Source of the DNA: Rhizobium sp. Pop5
GTDB lineage: Bacteria > Pseudomonadota > Alphaproteobacteria > Rhizobiales > Rhizobiaceae
Assembly: GCF_024721175.1 (NCBI RefSeq)
Contig: NZ_CP099399.1
Location: forward strand, 2,852,001 to 2,916,000
Direction: 5' to 3'
DNA: 64,000 nucleotides
Made by a program: the position numbers and the translations under genes. Position 1 is the first letter of the stretch. Each line of letters opens with the position of its first letter. The notes under the pieces were generated by a model. It was not told where the DNA came from. It saw nothing but the letters and a program-made list of their open reading frames with translations, and ran no database searches. This document shows positions 1-8,721 of this stretch, piece by piece.

Positions 1-1044
1 GCCATCATCGCCTTCAACCGCGATAGCCGCTATATCAGAAAGGGCATCGCGCTGACGCCGGTCAAGTTCGGCATCTCCTTCACCATGACCGCCTTCAACC
101 AGGCCGGCGCCCTCGTCCACATCTATCAGGACGGCTCGATCCACCTGAACCATGGCGGCACCGAAATGGGCCAGGGCCTCTACACCAAGGTGGCGCAGGT
201 GCTGGCCGACAGCTTCCAGGTCGATATCTCTAGGGTGAAAATCACCGCGACGACGACGGCCAAGGTGCCGAACACCTCGGCCACCGCCGCCTCCTCCGGC
301 TCGGACCTAAACGGCATGGCCGCCTATGACGCCGCCCGCCAGATCAAGGAACGGCTGGTGGCGTTTGCCGCCGAGAAATGGGATGTGGCGCCCTCCGAGG
401 TCGTCTTCCTGCCGAACCGGGTGCGCGTCGGCGAGACCGAGATCGCCTTCCCCGATTTCATCAAGCAGGCCTATTTCGCCCGCGTCCAGCTTTCGGCCGC
501 CGGCTTCTACAAGACGCCGAAGATCCACTGGGACCGCAAGGCGGGTCGCGGCACGCCCTTCTATTATTTCGCCTATGGCGCTGCCTGCACCGAGGTCTCG
601 ATCGACACGCTGACCGGCGAATATCTGATCGACCGCACCGACATCCTCCACGATGTCGGCCGCTCGCTGAACCCGGCGATCGACCTCGGACAGGTCGAGG
701 GCGCTTTCGTGCAGGGCATGGGCTGGCTGACGACGGAAGAACTCTGGTGGGACGACAAGGGGCGACTGCGCACCCACGCGCCGTCGACCTACAAGATCCC
801 GCTCGCCTCCGACCGCCCGAAGATCTTCAACGTGCGGCTTGCCGAATGGTCCGAGAATACTGAGGCTACCATCGGCCGCTCCAAGGCCGTCGGCGAACCC
901 CCCTTCATGCTGGCGATCTCGGTGCTGGAAGCGCTGTCGATGGCGGTGGCAAGCGTGGCGGATTACAGGGTCTGCCCGAGGCTCGATGCGCCGGCGACAC
1001 CGGAACGGGTGCTGATGGCGGTGGAGCGGATGAAGCGGGTGTAG
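1..1044 (+). CDS. xdhB: Xanthine dehydrogenase molybdopterin subunit, C-terminal part
   Basis: This is the C-terminal 347 residues of the large molybdenum-binding subunit of xanthine dehydrogenase, which oxidises hypoxanthine and xanthine to urate in the cytoplasm. The frame is open from base 1, so the gene starts left of the window. HGGTEMGQGL is the molybdopterin-binding glycine motif. VGEPPFMLAIS near the C-terminus holds the glutamate that acts as catalytic base in this family. The stop is TAG at 1042-1044. A DUF559 gene follows 12 bp later and xdhC lies further on, the usual rhizobial order apart from the inserted gene. Assignment is firm; only the start is unknown. Confidence 0.95.
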   Translation, partial: AIIAFNRDSRYIRKGIALTPVKFGISFTMTAFNQAGALVHIYQDGSIHLNHGGTEMGQGLYTKVAQVLADSFQVDISRVKITATTTAKVPNTSATAASSGSDLNGMAAYDAARQIKERLVAFAAEKWDVAPSEVVFLPNRVRVGETEIAFPDFIKQAYFARVQLSAAGFYKTPKIHWDRKAGRGTPFYYFAYGAACTEVSIDTLTGEYLIDRTDILHDVGRSLNPAIDLGQVEGAFVQGMGWLTTEELWWDDKGRLRTHAPSTYKIPLASDRPKIFNVRLAEWSENTEATIGRSKAVGEPPFMLAISVLEALSMAVASVADYRVCPRLDAPATPERVLMAVERMKRV

Positions 1045-1056
1045 AAGATCGCTCGG

Positions 1057-1488
1057 ATGCCTGATCCCGAAGACATTAGGAAGAGACGTCCCGGCAAAAC
1101 TCTCCAAGCTCGCAAGTTGCGCCGAACCGAAACCGAGGAAGAATATCGGCTTTGGGGTGATCTGCGAAATCGGCAGTTGAATGGGTATAAGTTTGCACGA
1201 CAGGTTCCACTTGGAGCCTTCATCGCCGACTTTCTATGCCGGGAAGAGCGACTGATTATCGAAATCGATGGATTTCAACACGCCGACAATATGTCTGACA
1301 TGGCTCGGACCTGGTGGCTAAACCAGGCTGGATATTCAATCCTCCGATTTTGGAATCATGAAATAACCCAGGAGCGAAGAGCAGTCCTCGAGACGATCCT
1401 TGCCGCACTTGAAAGGCGGATATTCCAGCGCGATGATATCCTTCGCTTCTATCCTGCGATCGTTCGTACGGAGAAATTGAAAACATAA
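1057..1488 (+). CDS. DUF559 (Vsr-like) endonuclease-fold protein
   Basis: A 143-residue protein with a single DUF559 domain over about residues 20-130. Seen: a charged N-terminus, ETEEEYRLWGDLRNRQLNG, then YKFARQVPLGAFIADFLC, LIIEIDGFQH and LRFWNHEI. This is the family pattern, where the D of ADF and the E-x-D of IEIDG form the restriction-endonuclease-fold site. DUF559 proteins are common and mostly uncharacterised; nuclease activity is inferred from their likeness to Vsr. It starts 12 bp after xdhB and is probably co-transcribed with it, yet it has no known purine role. A pair of RIME-like palindromes separates it from xdhC. Confidence 0.85.
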   Translation: MPDPEDIRKRRPGKTLQARKLRRTETEEEYRLWGDLRNRQLNGYKFARQVPLGAFIADFLCREERLIIEIDGFQHADNMSDMARTWWLNQAGYSILRFWNHEITQERRAVLETILAALERRIFQRDDILRFYPAIVRTEKLKT

Positions 1489-1503
1489 TGCGCTTGAACC
1501 AAG

Positions 1504-1664
1504 CCCCCTCATCCGACCCTTCGGGCCACCTTCTCCCCGTTGGGGAGAAGAGGGGAGCAAGCATATCGCGCCACCGTCCCATTGCAGGTGCTGAGGAGTG
1601 GGACGTCGCCACATACCTCTTCTCCCCAGCGGGGAGAAGGTGCCGGCAGGCGGATGAGGGGGTC
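1504..1664. repeat. Inverted pair of RIME-like intergenic elements
   Basis: Two copies of a rhizobial palindromic element in opposite orientation. The left copy (1504-1555) reads CCCCCTCATCCG, then CACCTTCTCCCC facing GGGGAGAAG. The right copy (1615-1662) reads CTTCTCCCC, GGGGAGAAGGTGCCGGC, CGGATGAGGGGG. Each copy folds on itself and the two can pair with each other. The same family recurs at 30698-30914. It lies between the DUF559 gene and xdhC and could act as an mRNA structure or terminator. Confidence 0.8.
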
Positions 1665-1699
1665 TTCGCGGCATACTCCGTAGGTTACGAGGCCGCTCT

Positions 1700-2515
1700 A
1701 TGACCGACCTCCCCACCTTCCTCGCCGCCCACCCCGACAGCATCCTCGTCGACATAACAGCCACGCAGGGTTCCACTCCACGCGAAGCTGGCGCCTTCAT
1801 GCTTGTCTCGCCAACCGCCCTATGGGGCACGATCGGTGGTGGACAATTCGAGTTCATGGCGATCGCCAATGCGCGGGAAATGCTGGCCGGAACCGGCGGG
1901 GCACGGACCATGGACATCCCCCTCGGCCCCGAGATCGGCCAGTGCTGCGGCGGACGTACCCAGTTGCGGTTTCGCCGGCTGACAAGCACTCTGAAAGACG
2001 AACTGGAGGCAAGGCTTGCCGGCGAGATCGAGCATCTGCCGGAGGTCTTTCTCTTCGGGGCCGGCCATGTCGGCCGGGCGCTGGCGGCGGCTCTTGCGCC
2101 GCTGCCCTTGTCGGTGACGGTCGTCGAAACCAGGCAGGAGGAACTCGCCAACCTGCCTGATGAAACCAGGACCCGGCTCGTGCCGATGCCGGAAGCGCTG
2201 GCGAAGGAGATTCCTGCCGGCGGCGCGGTCGTCATCCTGACCCATGACCACGCGCTTGATTTTCTCATCGCCCGCGAAGCGCTTGAAAGAACCGATCTCG
2301 CCTATACCGGCATGATCGGCTCATCCACCAAACGCGCCACCTTGGCAAGCTGGCTTTCCCGTGAAGGCGGCGGCGAGCGCGGCTGGATGGAGCGGCTGAC
2401 GCTGCCGATCGGCGGCTCCGCGGTCAGGGACAAGCGCCCCGTGGTGATCGCCGCCATGACCGCCGCCGAAATCCTGACGGCGCTTGCGGCCTACCGCATG
2501 CGCTCATCCTCGTAA
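1700..2515 (+). CDS. xdhC: XdhC molybdenum cofactor insertion factor
   Basis: A 271-residue XdhC/CoxI-family protein. By family knowledge it binds sulfurated molybdenum cofactor and loads it into XdhB. The N-terminal domain shows VDITATQGSTPREAGAFM and GTIGGGQFEF, which match the XdhC signature. The conserved cysteine pair region is GQCCGGR. The C-terminal Rossmann domain begins near LFGAGHVGRALA, and VILTHDHALDF and GMIGSSTKR are typical. The ATG at 1700 has GAGG about 7 bases upstream. It overlaps the convergent DUF1127 gene by 25 bp. Confidence 0.93.
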   Translation: MTDLPTFLAAHPDSILVDITATQGSTPREAGAFMLVSPTALWGTIGGGQFEFMAIANAREMLAGTGGARTMDIPLGPEIGQCCGGRTQLRFRRLTSTLKDELEARLAGEIEHLPEVFLFGAGHVGRALAAALAPLPLSVTVVETRQEELANLPDETRTRLVPMPEALAKEIPAGGAVVILTHDHALDFLIAREALERTDLAYTGMIGSSTKRATLASWLSREGGGERGWMERLTLPIGGSAVRDKRPVVIAAMTAAEILTALAAYRMRSSS

Positions 2516-2682
2516 TAGGGATCGCGTCCGTCGAGAAAGCCGAGATCGCGCTTGACGCGGTCGGGTGCTGCGTCGAGATCGAGCCGGGACATGCGCCATA
2601 TCCGCGCCAGCCGACCGCCGATGCGCTGGAAAATCCCGATGGTCGGCTGCGGGCGGCTTTGGTCGATAGCTTGGCAATCCAT
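2491..2682 (-). CDS. DUF1127-like small protein
   Basis: A 63-residue protein beginning MDCQAIDQSRPQP. The C-terminal half (RIGGRLARIWRMSRLDLD, then DRVKRDLGFLDGRDP) fits the arginine-rich DUF1127/YjiS pattern, with the usual D-R-x-L-x-D-I-G box in slightly altered form. DUF1127 proteins in alphaproteobacteria are linked to RNA turnover and phosphate or stress responses; the role here is unknown. The start is supported by GAGGTG seven bases before ATG 2682. It is convergent with xdhC, overlapping by 25 bp, and divergent from the LysR gene. Confidence 0.65.
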   Translation of the reverse strand: MDCQAIDQSRPQPTIGIFQRIGGRLARIWRMSRLDLDAAPDRVKRDLGFLDGRDPYYEDERMR

Positions 2683-2783
2683 GGCATCACCTCGATGGTT
2701 TGATGGTACGAGTTGCAGTTTGTCGCCAAAAATGCTGCAATTCCAATCGAACAACCGTCTGCTTACATCAAGAGAACTTATCC

Positions 2784-3680
2784 ATGAAACTCTCAAAGCA
2801 ATTTCCGCTGAATGCGCTACGCGTCTTCGAGACCGCCGCCCGGCTCGGCAGTTTCACCAAGGCGGGCGAGGAGCTCGGCATGACGCAGACGGCCGTCAGC
2901 TATCAGATCAAACTGCTGGAGGAGAATGTCGGCGAGCCGCTTTTCCTCCGCCGTCCGCGTCAGATCGCACTGACGGAGACGGGCGAGCGGCTGGCGCCGA
3001 AGGTGACCGAAGCCTTCGCCATGCTGCATGACGCGATGGCGACGGCGCGCGACAGCGTCGAAGGCACGCTCGCCATCAGCTCGACCCATACCTTCGCCTC
3101 GAAATGGCTGGCCCCGCGCCTCGGCTCCTTCCATTTGAAGCATCCGGCGATCGCGGTGCGTTTTCAGGCGACCTCCGACATCATCGATTTTACCCGCGAG
3201 CAGATCGACGTCGGCATCCGCTGGGGTGACGGCAACTGGCCGGGGCTGACGTTGCACCGGCTGATGGGCCTGGAGTTCACGCCGATGCTGAGCCCGAAGC
3301 TGGCGGAATCGGCAGGCGGCATCAAGGAGCCGCGCGATCTCCTGAAACTCGATCTCTTCGATGCCGGCGATATCTGGTGGAAGCAATGGTTCGAGGCAGC
3401 CGGCGTCACGGAGACGGATCTCGACCGGCGCCCGCGCAACCAGCTCGGCTCCCAGGCGATGGAAGCCGATGCGGCAATGGCCGGGCATGGCGTCGCCATC
3501 CTGCATCCGGCTTTCTACGAGGCTGAAATCGCGCTCGGCCGGCTCTATCAGCCCTTCGAACTGACCCGCAGCGACGGCAAGGCCTATTGGCTCGCCTATC
3601 CGGAAAACCGACGCAACGTGCCGAAGATCAAGGCCTTCCGTAACTGGATTCTCGAAGAGATGAAGGCGGCCGGCAATTAA
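2784..3680 (+). CDS. LysR-family regulator, GcvA-like
   Basis: A 298-residue LysR regulator. Residues 5-65 hold the winged helix-turn-helix (LNALRVFETAARLGSFTKAG, ELGMTQTAVSYQIKLLEE), and the rest is the periplasmic-binding-type effector domain. FPLNALRVFE is typical of the GcvA branch. ATG 2784 is preferred over an in-frame start at 2700 because the family begins a few residues before the HTH. It lies directly after xdhC, so it may control purine genes, but nothing in the sequence proves this. A hairpin follows the stop. Confidence 0.88.
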   Translation: MKLSKQFPLNALRVFETAARLGSFTKAGEELGMTQTAVSYQIKLLEENVGEPLFLRRPRQIALTETGERLAPKVTEAFAMLHDAMATARDSVEGTLAISSTHTFASKWLAPRLGSFHLKHPAIAVRFQATSDIIDFTREQIDVGIRWGDGNWPGLTLHRLMGLEFTPMLSPKLAESAGGIKEPRDLLKLDLFDAGDIWWKQWFEAAGVTETDLDRRPRNQLGSQAMEADAAMAGHGVAILHPAFYEAEIALGRLYQPFELTRSDGKAYWLAYPENRRNVPKIKAFRNWILEEMKAAGN

Positions 3681-3690
3681 ATCAGACGAC

Positions 3691-3714
3691 GGACCCGGTG
3701 GGTGAGCCGGGTCC
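3691..3714. terminator. Hairpin between convergent genes
   Basis: Perfect 8-bp arms GGACCCGG and CCGGGTCC with an 8-base loop lie between the ends of the LysR gene (3680) and the minus-strand secreted-protein gene (3732). There is no clear T-run on either strand, so this is a plausible shared transcript end rather than a classic terminator. Confidence 0.55.
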
Positions 3715-3731
3715 GATCCCGTCGTGTGGCT

Positions 3732-4064
3732 TCAATATCCCATCTCCGGCGCGTAGAAGCAGCGCGGCGTATCCTCGTTCGGGAACAGACAGAGATGATA
3801 GTCGTTGTCGCCGGATTGCATCGCCTTCGTCATCGGCAGCAGGAAGACGTGAGCATGCGTGACCAGCCGGTGGTCGCCCGGCAGCAGCGTCACACGATAT
3901 CCGCCTGGCGTCACCGCCACGCTTTTGGAAGGGATCATCTGGCAATCGCCATTATGACTGTCGCCATTGCAACAATAGGGGTCATAACTCCACCCCGAAG
4001 GTGCGTCGTGAGCCGTCGCCAGCGACGCATACGCAATCATCACACACGTCAGAATACTGCGCAT
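3732..4064 (-). CDS. Small secreted cysteine-containing protein
   Basis: A 110-residue protein. MRSILTCVMIAYASLATA is a signal peptide with likely cleavage before HDAPSG. The mature part has SGWSYDPYCCNGDSH, then a GGYRVTLLPGDHRLVTH segment, and ends FYAPEMGY. The paired cysteines and a conserved HLCLFP suggest a disulfide-bonded periplasmic domain. I recognise it as a rhizobial hypothetical family with no known function. The ATG at 4064 is chosen because GGAGAAG lies 6 bases upstream; the ATG at 4070 sits directly against that site. Confidence 0.75.
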   Translation of the reverse strand: MRSILTCVMIAYASLATAHDAPSGWSYDPYCCNGDSHNGDCQMIPSKSVAVTPGGYRVTLLPGDHRLVTHAHVFLLPMTKAMQSGDNDYHLCLFPNEDTPRCFYAPEMGY

Positions 4065-4374
4065 GGGCATCTTCTCCGTTGATGAATGCGCCGCCGACAT
4101 GCAACGGTTCTTATTTTATTCCGGCGGCCTGCAACATAACTGTAATCTAGTTGTCACAGTTTCAAGATCTGCTGGATTGGCAGACCAAGTATAAGCCGGA
4201 GATAATGCACAGCCTTCTCGGCAGCTTTTAGGCACGCCAGGTAAGATCGGCGACGCGGCCTTGGCCGGTTGCGGCCGTTGCGGAAACCGCCGCATGCGCG
4301 GTCCTTCATTCTCCTCTTCCCTCCCCGCCAAAATTTCCGCAATGTCGCGAGTCGGAGGAAGATAGGGGAACTCG
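4065..4374. other. Divergent intergenic region before puuD
   Basis: 310 bp between two divergent genes. It must carry the promoters of the secreted protein and of the puuD-guaD operon. AT-rich sequence lies around 4105-4165. A GGAGG-type run and GGGGAA precede the puuD ATG. I see no confident operator or small gene. Confidence 0.5.
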
Positions 4375-5613
4375 ATGTATGAATATGCAATAGCATGGGA
4401 ATGGCTGGCCTTCGCGGCGCGCTGGTTCCATGTCGTCACCGCGATCGCCTGGATCGGCTCGTCCTTCTATTTCATCGCGCTCGACCTCGGACTGGTGAAA
4501 CGCCCGCATCTGCCGCCCGGCGCCTATGGCGAGGAATGGCAGGTCCACGGCGGCGGCTTCTATCATATCCAGAAGTATCTGGTGGCGCCCGCCCAGATGC
4601 CGGAACACCTGACCTGGTTCAAATACGAAAGCTATTTCACCTGGATCTCCGGGTTCCTGATGCTCTGCATCGTCTATTACGGCGGCGCCGACCTCTTCCT
4701 CATCGACCGGCACGTGCTCGACATCAGCCCGCCCGTCGCGATCCTGATCTCGCTGGCATCGCTCGCATTCGGCTGGATCGTCTACGACCTGCTCTGCAAA
4801 TCCCCGCTTGGCCGCAACACCTGGGGCCTGATGGCGGTGCTCTATGTGGTCCTGGTCTTCATGGCCTGGGGCTACACGCAGCTTTTCACCGGCCGCGCCG
4901 CCTTCCTGCATCTCGGCGCCTTCACCGCGACGATCATGTCGGCCAACGTCTTCATGATCATCATCCCGAACCAGAAGATCGTCGTCGCCGACCTCATCGC
5001 CGGCCGCACGCCCGATCCGAAATACGGACAGATCGCCAAGCAGCGTTCGCTGCACAACAACTATCTGACGCTGCCCGTCATCTTCTTCATGCTGTCGAAC
5101 CACTATCCGCTGGCCTTTGGCACGGCGTTCAACTGGGTGATCGCGGCGCTCGTCTTCCTGATGGGCGTCACGATCCGCCACTGGTTCAACACCACGCATG
5201 CGAAGAAAGGCCGGCCGACCTGGACGTGGATCGTCACCGTCATTCTCTTCATCCTGATTATGTGGCTTTCGACCGCGCCAAAGCAGCTGACGGGCGAGAC
5301 GGAGGCGGCGGCAGTGGCGCCCGCCTTCCAGCAATTCGCCGGCGATCCGCACTTTCCCGCCGTCAAACAGCTGGTCTCCACGCGCTGTTCCATGTGCCAC
5401 GCCGCCGAGCCCGTCTATGAGGGTATCGTGCGACCGCCAAAGGGCGTAAGGCTCGAAGACGACGCGGAAATTGCCGCCCATGCCCGAGAAATCTATATAC
5501 AGGCAGGCCGCAGCCATGCGATGCCGCCCGGCAACGTGACCGATATTACGCCGGACGAACGCAAGCTGCTCGTCGCCTGGTTCGAAAGCGCAGTCGAAGG
5601 CAAGAAACAATGA
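4375..5613 (+). CDS. puuD: Membrane urate hydroxylase with cytochrome c domain
   Basis: A 412-residue PuuD. It oxidises urate to 5-hydroxyisourate at the inner membrane and passes electrons to its own cytochrome c domain and then the respiratory chain, instead of making peroxide like soluble uricase. Seen: about eight hydrophobic segments over residues 8-300, starting WLAFAARWFHVVTAIAWIG. A soluble C-terminal domain follows, with the haem site CSMCH near residue 338 and a late methionine in SHAMPPGN as likely axial ligand. The stop overlaps the guaD ATG (ATGA), so the two are translationally coupled. Confidence 0.94.
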   Translation: MYEYAIAWEWLAFAARWFHVVTAIAWIGSSFYFIALDLGLVKRPHLPPGAYGEEWQVHGGGFYHIQKYLVAPAQMPEHLTWFKYESYFTWISGFLMLCIVYYGGADLFLIDRHVLDISPPVAILISLASLAFGWIVYDLLCKSPLGRNTWGLMAVLYVVLVFMAWGYTQLFTGRAAFLHLGAFTATIMSANVFMIIIPNQKIVVADLIAGRTPDPKYGQIAKQRSLHNNYLTLPVIFFMLSNHYPLAFGTAFNWVIAALVFLMGVTIRHWFNTTHAKKGRPTWTWIVTVILFILIMWLSTAPKQLTGETEAAAVAPAFQQFAGDPHFPAVKQLVSTRCSMCHAAEPVYEGIVRPPKGVRLEDDAEIAAHAREIYIQAGRSHAMPPGNVTDITPDERKLLVAWFESAVEGKKQ

Positions 5614-6929
5614 CGACGACACTTCTCCGCGGCCGCCTGCTCTCCTTCCATCGCGCGCCGCTGAGCCTCGCCGACGGCCAGAGTTATCTCTACGAGGAGG
5701 ATGGCGGCCTGCTGATCGAGGACGGGCTGATCGCCGCGGCCGGCTCCTATGCCGACGTCAAGGCGAAGGCAGCCGAGGGCACGGCCGAGATCGACCATCG
5801 GCCGCATCTGATCATGCCCGGCTTCATCGACATGCACCTGCATTTTCCGCAGATGCAGGTGATCGCCTCCTATGCGGCCAATCTGCTCGAATGGCTGAAC
5901 ACCTACACGTTCCCGGAGGAATGCCGCTTCGTCGAAACCGCCCATGCTGAAAGGATCGCGACGCATTTCTACGACGAACTGATCCGCCACGGCACGACGA
6001 CGGCCGTTGCCTATTGCTCCGTGCACAAGACCTCCGCCGACGCCTTCTTCGCCGAGGCGATGAAGCGCAACATGCGCATGGTCGGCGGCAAGGTGATGAT
6101 GGACCGCAACGCCCCGCAGGGCCTGCTCGACACGCCCGAGATGGGTTATGACGAGACCCGCCAGGTGATCGCGGACTGGCACGGCAAGGGCCGCAACCAT
6201 GTCGCCATCACCCCGCGCTTCGCCATCACCTCGACGCCGGCGCAGATGGAAGCGACGGCGACGCTTGCCCGCGAATTTCCCGACCTGCACATCCAGACGC
6301 ATCTTTCGGAAAACCACGACGAGATCAAATTCACCTGCGAGCTCTATCCCGAGGCGATCGACTATACCGACATCTATGCCCGCTACGGCCTGCTCGGGCC
6401 GAAAAGCCTCTTCGGCCATGCCATCCACCTCTCGGAGCGTGAAGCCGATGTCATGAGCGAGACAGGTGCGGTCGCCGTCCACTGCCCGACCTCGAACCTC
6501 TTCCTCGGCTCCGGCCTGTTTCCGCTGAAGGCGCTCTCGCGCCGCGAAAAGCCGGTCCGCATCGGTGTCGCGACCGATATCGGCGGCGGTTCCAGCTATT
6601 CGATGCTCAAGACCATGGACGAGGCCTACAAGATCCAGCAGCTGCTCGGCGAGCGGCTGAACCCGCTGGAAAGCTATTACCTCATGACGCGCGGCAATGC
6701 CGAGGCACTGTCACTCGCCGACCGGATCGGCACGCTGGAACCCGGCACCGAAGCCGACCTCGTCGTCCTCGACGCCGCCGCGACACCGGCCATGGCGCTG
6801 AAGATGGAAACGGTGAAGACGCTGCCCGAGGAACTCTTCCTCCTGCAGACGATGGGCGATGACCGGGCGATCGCGGAGACTTATGTGGCGGGCGTCGCTT
6901 TGAAAGCGGTGCTTCGAGCAGTTGCATGA
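5610..6929 (+). CDS. guaD: Guanine deaminase
   Basis: A 439-residue amidohydrolase that converts guanine to xanthine and ammonia, feeding xanthine dehydrogenase. Motifs in order: MPGFIDMHLHFPQ (two zinc histidines), FPEECRF (a guanine-deaminase hallmark), HLSENHDEI and FGHAIHLSE (further metal and catalytic histidines), VAVHCPTSN, and ATDIGGGSSYSML (the metal-binding aspartate). Length matches the family. It overlaps puuD by 4 bp. Confidence 0.95.
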   Translation: MTTTLLRGRLLSFHRAPLSLADGQSYLYEEDGGLLIEDGLIAAAGSYADVKAKAAEGTAEIDHRPHLIMPGFIDMHLHFPQMQVIASYAANLLEWLNTYTFPEECRFVETAHAERIATHFYDELIRHGTTTAVAYCSVHKTSADAFFAEAMKRNMRMVGGKVMMDRNAPQGLLDTPEMGYDETRQVIADWHGKGRNHVAITPRFAITSTPAQMEATATLAREFPDLHIQTHLSENHDEIKFTCELYPEAIDYTDIYARYGLLGPKSLFGHAIHLSEREADVMSETGAVAVHCPTSNLFLGSGLFPLKALSRREKPVRIGVATDIGGGSSYSMLKTMDEAYKIQQLLGERLNPLESYYLMTRGNAEALSLADRIGTLEPGTEADLVVLDAAATPAMALKMETVKTLPEELFLLQTMGDDRAIAETYVAGVALKAVLRAVA

Positions 6930-7067
6930 GCATCTCGGCATTCCCCTGGATAACCTGATCCGGCCGATCCGTGGCCGAAAAGCTGCCTGACACCGCAGAA
7001 TTCACGTAACATTGTGGCATATTCCATGTTACGCAGGTAGTCGCGTTCAGTTGTGAAGGTTCCATTC

Positions 7068-8210
7068 ATGGCCACTCCGCTCACCATCGCCGATCTGAAA
7101 AAACTCGCCCAGCGCCGCGTGCCGAAGATGTTCTTCGACTATGCGGATTCGGGCGCCTGGACGGAATCCACCTATCGGGCGAACGAGAGCGATTTCGGTG
7201 AGATCAAGCTGCGCCAGCGCGTGCTGGTCGACATGACCAACCGCACGCTTGAGACGACGATGATCGGCCAGAAAGTGTCCATGCCCGTGGCTCTTGCGCC
7301 AACCGGCATGACCGGCATGCAGCATGCCGATGGCGAGATGCTGGCGGCGCGCGCGGCCGAAGAATTCGGCGTTCCCTTCACGCTGTCGACGATGAGCATC
7401 TGCTCGATCGAGGACGTCGCTTCGGTGACGACGCGCCCCTTCTGGTTTCAGCTCTACGTGATGCGGGACAAGGATTTCGTGCTCGACCTCATCCGCCGCG
7501 CCAAGGCCGCGAAATGCTCGGCGCTGGTGCTGACGGCTGACCTGCAGATCCTTGGCCAGCGCCATAAGGACCTGCGCAACGGTCTCTCGGCACCGCCGAA
7601 ATTTACCGCGAAACATATCTGGCAGATGGCGACCCGGCCCCTCTGGTGCCTGGAGATGTTGCAGACGAAGCGCCGATTCTTCGGCAATATCGTCGGCCAT
7701 GCGAAGAACGTCGCCAATGTCGCCTCCGTGCCCAAGTTTGCGCACGAGCAATTCGACCCGCGCCTCTCCTGGGCTGATGTCGCCTGGATCAAGGAGCAAT
7801 GGGGCGGGCCGCTCATCATCAAGGGCGTTCTCGACCCGGAAGATGCCAGGGCCGCCGCCGACACCGGCGCCGATGCGATCATCGTCTCGAACCATGGCGG
7901 CCGCCAGCTTGACGGCGCCCCCTCCTCGATCAGCATGCTGCCGAAAATCGTCGATGCCGTCGGCGATCGTATCGAAGTCCATCTCGACGGCGGTATCCGC
8001 TCCGGCCAGGACGTCTTGAAGGCCGTGGCGCTCGGCGCAAAGGGCACCTATATCGGCCGCCCCTTCCTCTACGGCCTCGGCGCCATGGGCAAGGAAGGCG
8101 TCACTCTGGCGCTCGACATCATCCGCAAGGAGATGGACATCACCATGGCGCTCTGCGGCAAGCGCGACATCAACGACATGAACTCGTCGATCATTTCAGG
8201 ACGGCAATGA
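7068..8210 (+). CDS. lldD: FMN-dependent alpha-hydroxy acid dehydrogenase (L-lactate type)
   Basis: A 380-residue FMN enzyme of the lactate dehydrogenase/glycolate oxidase family. Seen: an N-terminal FFDYADSGAWTE stretch, VALAPTGMTG (FMN), VLTADLQILGQRHKD, KGVLDPEDA (the active-site lysine), SNHGGRQLDG near residue 275 (the catalytic histidine), then DGGIRSGQDV and GRPFLYGL (phosphate binding). The start at ATG 7068 has GAAGG 8 bases upstream; a GTG at 7053 is possible but lacks a site. The substrate is probably L-lactate or a related 2-hydroxy acid; its place beside purine genes leaves a link to glyoxylate or glycolate possible. Confidence 0.85.
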   Translation: MATPLTIADLKKLAQRRVPKMFFDYADSGAWTESTYRANESDFGEIKLRQRVLVDMTNRTLETTMIGQKVSMPVALAPTGMTGMQHADGEMLAARAAEEFGVPFTLSTMSICSIEDVASVTTRPFWFQLYVMRDKDFVLDLIRRAKAAKCSALVLTADLQILGQRHKDLRNGLSAPPKFTAKHIWQMATRPLWCLEMLQTKRRFFGNIVGHAKNVANVASVPKFAHEQFDPRLSWADVAWIKEQWGGPLIIKGVLDPEDARAAADTGADAIIVSNHGGRQLDGAPSSISMLPKIVDAVGDRIEVHLDGGIRSGQDVLKAVALGAKGTYIGRPFLYGLGAMGKEGVTLALDIIRKEMDITMALCGKRDINDMNSSIISGRQ

Positions 8211-8280
8211 TCTGCTGGTAATGGCGCGGCAAGGCTCGTCAGATATGCTGGCGAGCACTTTCAATCACCTGCCGTTCTAT

Positions 8281-8721
8281 TCAGCATAGCGGCTGGCCAT
8301 CGGTCGCATTGAACAGAAGGATCGCAAAGGTGACGAGACTGATGGCAAGTGCAAAACGCTGCCGCCAGACGATGCGGCGCGACCCTGCAATCCGCATATC
8401 GAGGCCACGCAGTGTCCTGTCAGGCTTGCGAAGCTGCATCCGGAACAGCAGGTCGTCGACGGCGGCAAGACCGGCGGCCTCCGTCTCATGGCTCGACGCG
8501 AGACGAAACAACAGCGCATCGAAAAGGAGATGGATCGCCAGCCCAAGGACGACCAGGCAGAACGCAAGGATCAGGAGCCAGCCGAGCGATGGAGCGAGAC
8601 CGCGATGTTCGACGGCGATCGGGCCGACAACCAGCGGCAGCAGCGCTGCCAGCCCGCAGAAGATTGAATTGCGGCCGAGATTTCGCGCAGCCGCCGCGGC
8701 CGTGGCATTCCACTGCGTCAT
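8281..8721 (-). CDS. Small membrane protein, unknown
   Basis: A 146-residue protein with hydrophobic segments around residues 20-40 (FCGLAALLPLVVGPIAV), 45-70 (LGWLLILAFCLVVLGLAIHL) and 125-140, and a basic RRIVWRQRF before the last. I do not recognise the family. The ATG at 8721 has GGAGGG 6 bases upstream and overlaps the stop of the PAP2/phosphatase gene by 4 bp. It is therefore the last gene of a three-gene operon with likely lipid-linked enzymes. Confidence 0.7.
   Translation of the reverse strand: MTQWNATAAAAARNLGRNSIFCGLAALLPLVVGPIAVEHRGLAPSLGWLLILAFCLVVLGLAIHLLFDALLFRLASSHETEAAGLAAVDDLLFRMQLRKPDRTLRGLDMRIAGSRRIVWRQRFALAISLVTFAILLFNATDGQPLC

Noticed and set aside
4306..5622. Long minus-strand open frame of 438 codons opposite puuD
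   Set aside because: Its composition is the Arg/Asp/Glu/His-rich pattern seen when a high-GC gene is read on the wrong strand, and puuD opposite has clear motifs.
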